Assembly: GCA_003161855.1 (NCBI GenBank)
Contig: PMNM01000071.1
Location: forward strand, 3,529-9,452
Direction of reading: 5' to 3'
Length of the DNA: 5,924 nucleotides
Origin: Syntrophaceae bacterium
Lineage (GTDB): Bacteria; Desulfobacterota; Syntrophia; Syntrophales; Fen-1087
Under the pieces are notes generated by a model. That model did not search any database, was not told the origin of the DNA, and worked only from the letters and a program-made list of their open reading frames with translations. The translations under genes were made by a program, and so were the position numbers. This document shows positions 1 through 5,924 of the stretch, piece after piece (the first letter of the stretch is position 1; each line of letters starts with the position of its first letter).

Positions 1-423
1 GTGGATGCGCTTGGAAAAGCAGGCGATGCCGTGAAGGTATCCGATGGCTATGCGAGGAACTACTTGATTCCCAAGAAACTGGCCATCGAAGCGAATGTCA
101 AAAATCTCAAAGTCCTGGAGCATGAAAAGAAAAATATCCTGCAGAGAGCCGAGAAGGACAGAAAGGTCGCGGAAGCGCTGGCGCAAAAATTTTCCGGTGT
201 AACCTGCACAATCGCGAGACGCATCGGCGAACAGGACAAATTATTTGGGTCGATCACGACTAAGGATATTCAGGAGTCCCTGCTTGAGCAGAAGCTCGAT
301 GTGGATCGAAAAGGGATCATCATGGACGAGCCGATCAAGGCTCTCGGGGAATTCCCCGTAAAAATTAAATTACACGCAGGCGTCACGGTCGAAATCAAAG
401 TGATCGTTGTTGCCGAACCCTGA
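1..423 (+). CDS. rplI: 50S ribosomal protein bL9 (5' truncated by window edge)
   Basis: bL9 binds 23S rRNA in the large subunit and helps keep the reading frame and ribosome spacing. Seen here: 140 codons ending in TGA. The segment GDAVKVSDGYARNYLIPKKLA is the conserved N-terminal rRNA-binding signature. It is followed by a charged connecting helix (about residues 37-65 of the visible part) and then the C-terminal domain, beginning near FSGVTCTIARRIGEQDKLFGS and ending VTVEIKVIVVAEP. The GTG at base 1 is an internal valine codon, not a start: family members have about 8 residues (MxVILxxx) before this valine, so the full protein should be about 148 aa, the usual length. It sits 21 bp upstream of dnaB, the common bacterial rpsF-rpsR-rplI-dnaB order, so rpsR and rpsF are expected to the left (inference). 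Confidence 0.97.
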   Translation: MDALGKAGDAVKVSDGYARNYLIPKKLAIEANVKNLKVLEHEKKNILQRAEKDRKVAEALAQKFSGVTCTIARRIGEQDKLFGSITTKDIQESLLEQKLDVDRKGIIMDEPIKALGEFPVKIKLHAGVTVEIKVIVVAEP

Positions 424-428
424 AGGAG
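423..428 (+). promoter_or_regulatory. Shine-Dalgarno of dnaB overlapping the rplI stop
   Basis: AAGGAG begins on the last base of the rplI TGA and lies 16 nt before the dnaB ATG, which is longer than the usual 5-10 nt. No closer purine-rich site is visible, and an in-frame TAA at 436-438 rules out any start upstream of 445. Translational coupling to rplI may compensate for the long spacing (inference). Confidence 0.55.
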
Positions 429-444
429 CAGCATTTAATTTGCC

Positions 445-1800
445 ATGAAAGACATTGATACATCACTGCATCGTCTCCCCCCCCAGAACCTTGAGGCGGA
501 ACAGTCTATCCTGGGCGGGATTCTCCTGGACAATCATGCGCTGGACAGCGTCCTGGAGATTCTGATTCACAAGGATTTTTATAATGAATCCCATCGGAAG
601 ATCTTTGCCGCCATCGTTGAATTATCAGACCGGAACGAGCCCATTGATCTCATCACGCTCAGCAATATCCTGAAGGACAAAAAACAACTGGATCAGGTGG
701 GTGGGATGGCCTATCTGGCTTCACTGGTCGACAATGTTCCTTCCGCGGCAAATATAGCCTATTACGCAAAAATCGTTAAGGAAAAAGCCATTCTCCGGCA
801 TCTAATCGGCACCGCTACCGAAATTCTGACCAAGAGCTATGATACGGGAGCGGCTGTCGATGAGGTTCTGGATGAAGCGGAACATGCCATTTTCGAAATA
901 GCCGAAAATAAAATCCGGCCTGCTTTCTCTCCCATCAAAGATATTATCAAAGACAGTTTTAAAACCATTGAAAAGCTTTTTGAACGTAAAGATCTGATTA
1001 CAGGGGTCCCTACCGGTTTCGCAAAAATCGATGATCTGACATCAGGATTGCAAAAATCCGAGCTGATCATTGTTGCCGGCCGTCCCAGTATGGGAAAAAC
1101 CGCTTTCGCTCTCAATATTGCCCAGCACGCAGCGATGGAAGCCGGTATTCACGTCGCCATCTTCTCTCTCGAAATGTCCAAGGAGCAACTGGCCATGCGT
1201 ATGCTCTCCTCGGAAGCCAGAGTTGATTCCCAGCGTCTCCGGAAAGGGTTTCTGGGGGAGACAGACTGGCCGAAGCTGACCACGGCCGCCGGCCGGCTAT
1301 CCGAAGCACCGCTTTTTATTGATGACACACCCGCCATCACCGTTCTGGAAATGAAAGCCAAGTCAAGACGTTTGAAAGCGGAATCCGGTTTGGGATTAAT
1401 TATTCTGGACTACCTTCAGTTGATGCGAAGCGGTTCGTTTAAGGATTCGCGGGAGCAGGAAATATCCGAGATCAGCCGCTCATTGAAGGCTCTGGCGAAG
1501 GAACTTAACGTCCCCATCGTTGCTCTCTCACAGCTCAATCGAAAAGTCGAAGACCGCACAAACCGGCGGCCGCAAATGGCTGATTTGCGGGAATCCGGCG
1601 CCATTGAACAAGATGCAGATGTGATCGCTTTCATTTACCGTGATGAAGTCTATAACAAATCGGAGGATAACCCCGAAAAGGGATTAGCGGAAGTGATCAT
1701 TGGAAAACAGCGGAACGGCCCTACCGGCATGGCCAAACTGGCCTTCCTTGAAAAATACACCTGCTTTGAAAATCTGGCCCGCGCTGAGGACATGCATTAA
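445..1800 (+). CDS. dnaB: replicative DNA helicase DnaB
   Basis: DnaB is the hexameric ATP-driven 5'-3' helicase that unwinds DNA at the replication fork and recruits primase. The protein is 451 aa, close to the family norm (E. coli 471). The N-terminal primase-interacting domain (about 1-150) opens with PPQNLEAEQSILGGILLDN. A linker leads to the RecA-like motor, starting near TGVPTGFAKIDDLTSGL. Visible ATPase motifs are Walker A GRPSMGKT (212-219, Lys218), the catalytic-glutamate motif FSLEMS (Glu243), Walker B LDYLQLM (Asp322), the SQLNR motif (Gln363) and a C-terminal KQRNGPTG (about 421-428) of the kind that contacts the neighbouring subunit's nucleotide. There is no intein, although DnaB is a frequent intein host. 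ATG at 445 is the only possible start because TAA at 436-438 is in frame just upstream. It follows rplI by 21 bp in the same operon. Its TAA overlaps the convergent rpoH stop. Confidence 0.98.
   Translation: MKDIDTSLHRLPPQNLEAEQSILGGILLDNHALDSVLEILIHKDFYNESHRKIFAAIVELSDRNEPIDLITLSNILKDKKQLDQVGGMAYLASLVDNVPSAANIAYYAKIVKEKAILRHLIGTATEILTKSYDTGAAVDEVLDEAEHAIFEIAENKIRPAFSPIKDIIKDSFKTIEKLFERKDLITGVPTGFAKIDDLTSGLQKSELIIVAGRPSMGKTAFALNIAQHAAMEAGIHVAIFSLEMSKEQLAMRMLSSEARVDSQRLRKGFLGETDWPKLTTAAGRLSEAPLFIDDTPAITVLEMKAKSRRLKAESGLGLIILDYLQLMRSGSFKDSREQEISEISRSLKALAKELNVPIVALSQLNRKVEDRTNRRPQMADLRESGAIEQDADVIAFIYRDEVYNKSEDNPEKGLAEVIIGKQRNGPTGMAKLAFLEKYTCFENLARAEDMH
1797..1800. other. tail-to-tail stop codon overlap of dnaB and rpoH
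   Basis: The tetramer TTAA carries both stops: dnaB TAA is 1798-1800 on the plus strand and rpoH TAA is the complement of 1797-1799. No spacer separates the two convergent genes, and I see no stem-loop followed by a T-run just beyond either stop. Termination signals, if any, must lie inside the opposing coding sequence. Confidence 0.95.
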
Positions 1801-2657
1801 TGTTCTATTAACTCCGGTTCCTTTCCCAGATAGGGAATCGCCAGACGCATCTTATTCAGGGCCTGTTTTTCAATCTGTCTCGCCCGTTCGCGGGTAATAT
1901 CGTAACGGTTACCGATTTCCTGAAGCGTTTCGGGGTGATCGGCCATCACCCGGTGCTTGATGATATATTTTTCTTTTTCATTGAGTTTCGCCAAAGCTCC
2001 GGCAATATTCCTTTTCACCAGAGCCATCTCTTCCTTTTTAATGAGCGATATCTCCTGATCTTCACCCTCATAAGCCAGGGAATCCATATGGGTGCTTTCG
2101 CCGTCTTCACTGATGAAGGCATCCAGCGAGAGATCGCGATGGCTTAAACGAAGATCCATCTCCGCGAGCTCGACCTCCTTGACGCCAAGAGACTCGGCAA
2201 TCTCACTGAATTCTGGATTTTTTTCAGAGAGGTTTTCCAGTCTCTTCTTGGCTTGCGAGAGCTTGAAGAACAGCTTGCGCTGCGCCTGGGTCGTACCGAT
2301 TTTGACAAGGCTCCAGGATTTAATGATGTAATTCTGCATGTACGCCCGAATCCACCAGACCGCATAGGAAATGAGGCGATACCCCTTATAAGGATCAAAT
2401 TTCTTGACGGCATGCATGAGACCGATGTTACCCTCCTGAATCAAATCGGTCAGCTTGATCCCGTAATTGCGATATTCATGGGCAATCTTGACGACAAATC
2501 TCAGGTTTGAAACAATGAGTTTTTCTGCAGCCTCTATGTCATTATTCTTTTTTAGCTCGACAGCCAGCTTGAATTCCTCTTCCGCCGTCAGAAGGGGATG
2601 ACGGTTTATTTCGCCGATATAGATATCCAGGGTCCCGGTTACAGCTGGTAATTCCAA
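1797..2657 (-). CDS. rpoH: RNA polymerase heat-shock sigma factor RpoH (sigma-32)
   Basis: RpoH directs RNA polymerase to chaperone and protease promoters during protein-folding stress. The 286-aa product is the usual RpoH length and lacks the long sigma-70 N-terminal region. Region 1.2 begins near TLDIYIGEINRHPLLT. Region 2.1 (IEAAEKLIVSNLRFVVKIA, about 41-59) closely resembles the E. coli segment that governs turnover. The core-binding motif DLIQEGNIGL is at 71-80, and regions 2.3-2.4 span about 93-118. The diagnostic RpoH box QRKLFFKLSQAKKRL (126-140) is present and separates it from RpoD and RpoS. Region 4.2, an HTH for the -35 element, is at about 244-271 (EIGNRYDITRERARQIEKQ). The start is TTG at 2657: a GGAGG lies 8 nt upstream, an in-frame TGA lies seven codons before it, and the next in-frame Met is at residue 81, inside region 2. 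It is divergent from the cyclase-clpB pair and convergent with dnaB. Confidence 0.96.
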   Translation of the reverse strand: MELPAVTGTLDIYIGEINRHPLLTAEEEFKLAVELKKNNDIEAAEKLIVSNLRFVVKIAHEYRNYGIKLTDLIQEGNIGLMHAVKKFDPYKGYRLISYAVWWIRAYMQNYIIKSWSLVKIGTTQAQRKLFFKLSQAKKRLENLSEKNPEFSEIAESLGVKEVELAEMDLRLSHRDLSLDAFISEDGESTHMDSLAYEGEDQEISLIKKEEMALVKRNIAGALAKLNEKEKYIIKHRVMADHPETLQEIGNRYDITRERARQIEKQALNKMRLAIPYLGKEPELIEH

Positions 2658-2685
2658 GGCATCTGCCTCCGTTTTTCAGCAAATA
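2656..2685 (-). promoter_or_regulatory. rpoH leader with two mutually exclusive hairpins (candidate translational switch)
   Basis: Read on the minus strand. Fold A pairs GAGGC (2669-2665) with GCCUU (2660-2656) across the loop AGAU. This buries most of the Shine-Dalgarno and the first two bases of the UUG start. Fold B pairs UAUUUGC (2685-2679) with GCAGAUG (2666-2660), 7 pairs including two G-U, and puts GGAG in a 12-nt loop. Both folds use bases 2666-2660, so they cannot coexist. The pairings are seen directly. A thermosensor or switch role is inference, since E. coli rpoH is translationally heat-controlled, though by a different and longer element. Short stems like these also arise by chance. 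Confidence 0.3.
2666..2670 (-). promoter_or_regulatory. Shine-Dalgarno deciding the rpoH TTG start
   Basis: On the minus strand GGAGG lies 8 nt before TTG (2657-2655), an ideal spacing. It supports the non-ATG start over the out-of-frame ATG at 2662-2660, which is only 3 nt from the site. Confidence 0.8.
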
Positions 2686-2698
2686 TATAATTTTGCTT

Positions 2699-2726
2699 GT
2701 TATAATGATTCAATTTGAACAGTCAA
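2699..2726 (-). promoter_or_regulatory. sigma-70 type promoter for rpoH
   Basis: On the minus strand TTGACT (2726-2721) and TATAAC (2704-2699) are separated by 16 bp, each matching five of six consensus bases. Transcription would begin near 2692 and give a leader of about 35 nt before the TTG. This suggests housekeeping transcription of rpoH. No sigma-32 style element (CTTGAAA with CCCCAT at 13-14 bp) overlaps it. Confidence 0.65.
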
Positions 2727-2790
2727 GAATTTTTATGATATCTTAGGTGATCTTAACATAATAATTTGATTTTACAAATAATACGCTGCC

Positions 2791-2819
2791 TTGACATCCC
2801 TTTCTTCCATGGTTAATTT
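2791..2819 (+). promoter_or_regulatory. promoter for the diadenylate cyclase-clpB operon
   Basis: A perfect TTGACA (2791-2796) is followed after 17 bp by TAATTT (2814-2819), a weak -10 with three consensus matches. The start point would be near 2826, about 28 nt before the ATG. A second, weaker candidate lies upstream: TTAACA (2753-2758), 18 bp, AATAAT (2777-2782). Neither resembles a sigma-32 promoter. Confidence 0.5.
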
Positions 2820-2840
2820 ACTATAGATTTTATCGGAATC

Positions 2841-2844
2841 GGAG
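2841..2844 (+). promoter_or_regulatory. Shine-Dalgarno deciding the cyclase start
   Basis: GGAG lies 10 nt before ATG 2855 but only 1 nt before the in-frame TTG at 2846. It therefore supports the ATG and a protein starting MNSLNRVLL. Confidence 0.7.
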
Positions 2845-2854
2845 ATTGAAAAAA

Positions 2855-3724
2855 ATGAATTCCCTGAATAGAGTATTGCTTGATCATGCCTGCCGGATTG
2901 CCAGTGAAATCGAAGCCAAAGCCCTGCTTTTGTATGCAGACGCGGCTGAAGACCTTCCGATTGCTGAAGAACCCAAAGTCTGTTTTAACGTGATTCTGGT
3001 CACCAAAGGGAACGAGGAAATACCCGCCAAATTCAAAGACTGCGGCACCCGGATTCAGGTGCCGAATGTGAATCTTACCCGGGTTGGCCAGATCAAAATC
3101 GCCATTACCAAAGGGATTGCCATGGGTCTTTTTCACCAGGGAGACAAGCTGGTCTGCCTGAGCGGTATTCCCAAGTTTGGTTATATTGACAGTATTTTCG
3201 TCATTGATGTGGGTAAGGAATTCGAAATCCTGGTATCCGGCAATATCGGTGATATCAGTGAAGGGGTTTACCCTGAGGTTTTCGGCGCTGTTTTGAATTT
3301 AGCGATCGAGCTGGCCGCACAGGGCCGGGAAGGCCGCAAGGTGGGAACGATTTTTGTTCTGGGAGATCATGAAAAAGTCATGCAGCTCTCCCGTCAGATG
3401 ATCATCAACCCTTTTATGGGATATACCGATGAACAGCGAAATATCCTGAGTCCTGAATTAAAAGAGACCATCAAGGAGTTCTCCGCCATTGATGGATCTT
3501 TCATCGTCAAAGACAACGGTACCATTGTAACGGCTGGCCGGCATCTGAATGCGGCATTGGAGGGCAAAGATTTTCCTCAGGGTCTGGGAAGCCGGCACAT
3601 TGCCGCTGCCGGTATTACCGGCATCACCAAGGCCATTGCCATCGTTTTGTCGGAATCGACTGGAAACGTCAGTGTCTTTAAAAACGGGAAAATATTCGTG
3701 AGCATCGAAAAACCGATCGAATAA
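2855..3724 (+). CDS. dacZ: putative diadenylate cyclase, PK_C-like domain plus DAC (DisA_N) domain
   Basis: Diadenylate cyclases condense two ATP into c-di-AMP, a second messenger best known for controlling potassium and osmolyte balance. The 289-aa protein has two parts. Residues 1 to about 125 look like the pyruvate-kinase C-terminal alpha/beta fold ([20 protein letters not shown], then [25 protein letters not shown]). About 145-289 is a DAC domain: [23 protein letters not shown] (GD at 170-171), NPF at 185-187, DGS at 213-215, [11 protein letters not shown] with RHI at 247-249, then SESTG at 266-270. DisA has DGA and RHR at the two motif sites, so Ser and Ile are substitutions. The order matches DacZ/CdaZ rather than DisA (no C-terminal HhH DNA-binding region) or CdaA (no membrane helices). 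No signal peptide is seen, so it is likely cytosolic. The DAC assignment is firm; the N-terminal fold and the activity are inferred. clpB follows after 11 bp. Confidence 0.82.
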   Translation: MNSLNRVLLDHACRIASEIEAKALLLYADAAEDLPIAEEPKVCFNVILVTKGNEEIPAKFKDCGTRIQVPNVNLTRVGQIKIAITKGIAMGLFHQGDKLVCLSGIPKFGYIDSIFVIDVGKEFEILVSGNIGDISEGVYPEVFGAVLNLAIELAAQGREGRKVGTIFVLGDHEKVMQLSRQMIINPFMGYTDEQRNILSPELKETIKEFSAIDGSFIVKDNGTIVTAGRHLNAALEGKDFPQGLGSRHIAAAGITGITKAIAIVLSESTGNVSVFKNGKIFVSIEKPIE

Positions 3725-3725
3725 C

Positions 3726-3731
3726 GGGAGG
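3726..3731 (+). promoter_or_regulatory. Shine-Dalgarno of clpB in the 11-bp gap
   Basis: GGGAGG lies 4 nt before ATG 3736, in the gap just after the cyclase TAA (3722-3724). The spacing is slightly short, but the site is strong and fits coupled translation of the two genes. Confidence 0.75.
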
Positions 3732-3735
3732 CACA

Positions 3736-5924
3736 ATGAGATTTGACAAGTTTACCTTAAAGGTTCAGGAAGCCATCCAGGAAGCCCAGACCTTAGCCGG
3801 TCATTACGGACATCAGGGGATTGATGTGGAACATCTTCTTTTTGCCTTTCTGGAGCAGCCGGAAGGAATGGTCGGGTCCATTCTGAAAAAACTGGGAACA
3901 GATCCCGGTGCAATGGCTCATGAAGTAAAAAAAGCCCTGGAAAGATTACCCCGTGTGGAAGGTTCGGGTCTCAGTCAACCGGGCATTACCCCCAGACTGA
4001 ACAGGGTTCTGGACCATGCCCTGGCAGAGGCGGCACGTCTGAAGGATGAATATGTCAGCGCCGAGCATATTTTGACCGTGATGGCCGATGAAAAGCAAGG
4101 TGAGGCTGTTAAAATCCTTCGCGCCGCCGGTGTGACCAAAGACAGTATTCTGAAGGTTCTTGTGGAGATCCGCGGCAAGCAGAGGATTACCGACCCTAAC
4201 CCCGAAGAAAAATATCAGGCCCTTAAACGTTATGCTCGGGATTTCAACGAACTGGCCCGCAAGGGCGCCTTCGATCCGGTCATCGGGCGGGATGAGGAAA
4301 TTCGGAGAGTCATGCAGGTCCTCTCACGAAGGACAAAAAATAATCCCGTCCTGATTGGCGAACCTGGTGTGGGTAAGACCGCCATTGTGGAGGGCCTTGC
4401 CCAGCGAATCGTCAATGGGGATGTGCCGGAAAACCTGAAAAGCAAAAGGGTGGTTGGACTTGATATCGGTGCCCTGGTGGCAGGCGCCAAATACCGGGGA
4501 GAATTCGAAGACCGGCTGAAGGCCGTTCTCAAGGAGGTTACCGACGCCGAAGGAGAAATCATTCTGTTTATTGATGAAATCCATACCGTGGTCGGCGCCG
4601 GAGCAGCCGAAGGTTCGGTGGACGCATCCAATATGCTGAAACCCGCCCTCGCCCGGGGTGAGTTACGCTGTGTTGGCGCCACGACCCTCAATGAATACCG
4701 AAAATATATTGAAAAAGATCCGGCCCTGGAACGACGTTTTCAGCCCATTCTCGTCAAAGAACCAACCGTTGAGGACACCATTGCTATTCTCCGGGGCCTG
4801 AAGGAGCGCTATGAGGTGCATCATGGCGTTCGAATAAAGGATTCGGCCATTATTGCCGCGGCGACGCTGTCCAACCGTTACATTGCCGACCGCTTTCTCC
4901 CGGACAAGGCCGTGGATCTGATTGATGAGTCGGCCTCCCGCCTCCGGATCGAACTGGACAGCATGCCTGCCGAAATTGACGTGATTGCCCGGAAAATTAT
5001 CCAACTGGAAATCGAAAAACAATCGTTGAAAAAGGAAACCGATAAAACCTCTCTCGAGAGGCGCAACAAGATTGAAAAGGAACTCGCCGGACTCCGGGAA
5101 TCCATGGATCAGATGAAGCTCCACTGGACGGCTGAAAAAGAGGCCATCAAAAAGATACAGGCTGTCAAAAGCGGTATGGAATCCTATAAGACAGAGGAAT
5201 TAAACGCACAGAGAGAGGGCAACCTGGCCAGGGTGGCGGAAATTCGCTATGGCAAGCTTGTGGAACTGAATAAAGAACTGGAACAGGAACAGCAAAAGCT
5301 TGCCGACACGCAGAAAGACAAGAAGATGCTGAAGGAAGAAGTGGATGCCGAAGATGTGGCCGAGGTGGTCGCAAACTGGACCGGCATCCCCGTTTCCCGC
5401 ATGATGGAGAGCGATGTGCAGAAGCTGATCCATATGGAAGATCGGCTCAAACAGCGGGTAATCGGACAGGATGAGGGCATCCAGGCTGTTTCGAGTGCCT
5501 TGAGAAGGGCCCGTTCAGGATTGCAGGATCCAAACCGGCCGATCGGTTCCTTTATCTTCCTGGGTCCCACCGGTGTGGGCAAGACGGAACTCGCCAGGGC
5601 TCTGGCTGAGTTCATGTTCGACAGCGAACAGGCCATGATCCGGATCGACATGTCCGAATTCATGGAAAAACACTCGGTCGCCAGATTGATTGGCGCTCCT
5701 CCCGGATATGTCGGTTACGACGAGGGAGGATACCTGACGGAAGCGGTCAGGCGGCGGCCCTATTCGGTCATCCTGTTCGACGAGATCGAAAAAGCCCATC
5801 CCGACGTCTTTAACATCCTCCTGCAAATTCTTGACGATGGCCGGCTCACCGACGGTCACGGCAGAACGGTAGATTTCAAAAATACCGTCGTGATCATGAC
5901 CTCCAATATCGGCAGTCAGTTCAT
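3736..5924 (+). CDS. clpB: ATP-dependent disaggregase ClpB (3' truncated by window edge)
   Basis: ClpB (Hsp100) is a cytosolic hexamer that works with DnaK to pull polypeptides out of aggregates through its central pore. The frame is open for 729 codons; the family is about 860 aa, so about 130 C-terminal residues lie beyond the window, including the end of the second AAA+ domain. The N-domain with two Clp repeats is at about 1-150. NBD1 has Walker A GEPGVGKT (208-215), pore-loop KYRGEFE (Tyr253), Walker B ILFIDE (Asp280, Glu281) and arginine fingers Arg333-Arg334. The coiled-coil middle domain, about 415-535 and charge-rich ([14 protein letters not shown]), separates ClpB from ClpA, which lacks it. 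NBD2 has Walker A GPTGVGKT (610-617), pore-loop GYVGY (Tyr658), Walker B ILFDE (Asp682, Glu683) and sensor-1 TSNIGS (Asn724). All catalytic residues in view are intact. ATG 3736 has GGGAGG 4 nt upstream. It is probably co-transcribed with the cyclase; no sigma-32 promoter is apparent just upstream. Confidence 0.98.
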   Translation, partial: MRFDKFTLKVQEAIQEAQTLAGHYGHQGIDVEHLLFAFLEQPEGMVGSILKKLGTDPGAMAHEVKKALERLPRVEGSGLSQPGITPRLNRVLDHALAEAARLKDEYVSAEHILTVMADEKQGEAVKILRAAGVTKDSILKVLVEIRGKQRITDPNPEEKYQALKRYARDFNELARKGAFDPVIGRDEEIRRVMQVLSRRTKNNPVLIGEPGVGKTAIVEGLAQRIVNGDVPENLKSKRVVGLDIGALVAGAKYRGEFEDRLKAVLKEVTDAEGEIILFIDEIHTVVGAGAAEGSVDASNMLKPALARGELRCVGATTLNEYRKYIEKDPALERRFQPILVKEPTVEDTIAILRGLKERYEVHHGVRIKDSAIIAAATLSNRYIADRFLPDKAVDLIDESASRLRIELDSMPAEIDVIARKIIQLEIEKQSLKKETDKTSLERRNKIEKELAGLRESMDQMKLHWTAEKEAIKKIQAVKSGMESYKTEELNAQREGNLARVAEIRYGKLVELNKELEQEQQKLADTQKDKKMLKEEVDAEDVAEVVANWTGIPVSRMMESDVQKLIHMEDRLKQRVIGQDEGIQAVSSALRRARSGLQDPNRPIGSFIFLGPTGVGKTELARALAEFMFDSEQAMIRIDMSEFMEKHSVARLIGAPPGYVGYDEGGYLTEAVRRRPYSVILFDEIEKAHPDVFNILLQILDDGRLTDGHGRTVDFKNTVVIMTSNIGSQF

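Noticed and set aside
1..3. GTG at base 1 as the start codon of rplI
   Set aside because: The aligned family has about eight residues before this valine, so it is an internal codon and the gene continues to the left of the window.
1078..1101. Intein insertion in the dnaB Walker A site
   Set aside because: GRPSMGKT and the flanking RecA-like core are continuous, and the protein has normal length.
1857..1870. Inverted CAGG/CCTG followed by TTTTT, resembling a terminator for dnaB
   Set aside because: A realistic hairpin has only 3 bp with a 3-nt loop, too weak for intrinsic termination, and it lies inside the rpoH coding region.
2639..2662. Eight-codon minus-strand ORF (ATG at 2662) overlapping the rpoH start in another frame
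   Set aside because: Its ATG is only 3 nt from the GGAGG, too close for efficient initiation, and nothing else supports a leader peptide.
2790..2812. Possible sigma-32 promoter reading CTTGACA then TTCCATGG
   Set aside because: Only 8 bp separate the elements where about 13-14 bp are expected, and the -10 part lacks the CCCC run. The sigma70 reading is better.
2846..2848. In-frame TTG as the cyclase start
   Set aside because: GGAG ends 1 nt upstream of it, leaving no room for initiation. ATG 2855 has a 10-nt spacing to the same site.
2855..3724. Identification of the cyclase as DisA, the DNA-integrity scanning protein
   Set aside because: The DAC domain is at the C-terminus and no helix-hairpin-helix DNA-binding region follows it; the protein ends 19 residues after SESTG.
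4230..5124. Long antisense open frames on the minus strand across clpB (4230-4691 and 4663-5124)
   Set aside because: They lie opposite conserved ClpB domains, have no recognisable protein motifs, and are explained by codon bias of the real gene.

Overview
The window reads as bacterial chromosome from a Gram-negative lineage that carries RpoH. The mix of proteobacterial-style RpoH and ClpB, the rplI-dnaB pair and an archaeal-looking diadenylate cyclase suggests a Desulfobacterota (former Deltaproteobacteria) genome. That placement is an inference from gene content, not a measured result. There are no mobile elements, tRNAs, rRNAs or CRISPR arrays. Coding density is very high: the only sizeable non-coding stretch is the roughly 200-bp spacer at 2658-2854.

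Layout: (1) 1-423 (+) is the 3' part of rplI, encoding ribosomal protein bL9, cut by the left edge at about codon 9. (2) 445-1800 (+) is a complete dnaB replicative helicase gene, forming the classical rplI-dnaB pair. (3) 1797-2657 (-) is a complete rpoH (heat-shock sigma factor), convergent with dnaB and sharing 4 bp with it at the stop codons; it starts at TTG. (4) 2658-2854 is an AT-rich divergent regulatory region. It has a good sigma70-type promoter facing rpoH (TTGACT-16-TATAAC) and a second one facing right (TTGACA-17-TAATTT). (5) 2855-3724 (+) is a two-domain protein with a C-terminal DisA_N/DAC diadenylate cyclase domain and an N-terminal domain resembling the pyruvate-kinase C-terminal fold, the layout of DacZ/CdaZ. 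(6) 3736-5924 (+) is clpB, the Hsp100 disaggregase, intact for 729 codons and cut by the right edge inside the second AAA+ domain.

The first two genes serve translation and replication. The right two thirds form a stress module: a heat-shock sigma factor, a putative c-di-AMP synthase and a protein disaggregase. The cyclase and clpB lie 11 bp apart and are probably co-transcribed from the promoter facing away from rpoH. The most interesting points are this cyclase-clpB-rpoH arrangement, the non-canonical catalytic motifs of the cyclase (DGS and RHI rather than DGA and RHR), and a short rpoH leader that can fold into two mutually exclusive hairpins around its Shine-Dalgarno sequence and TTG start.
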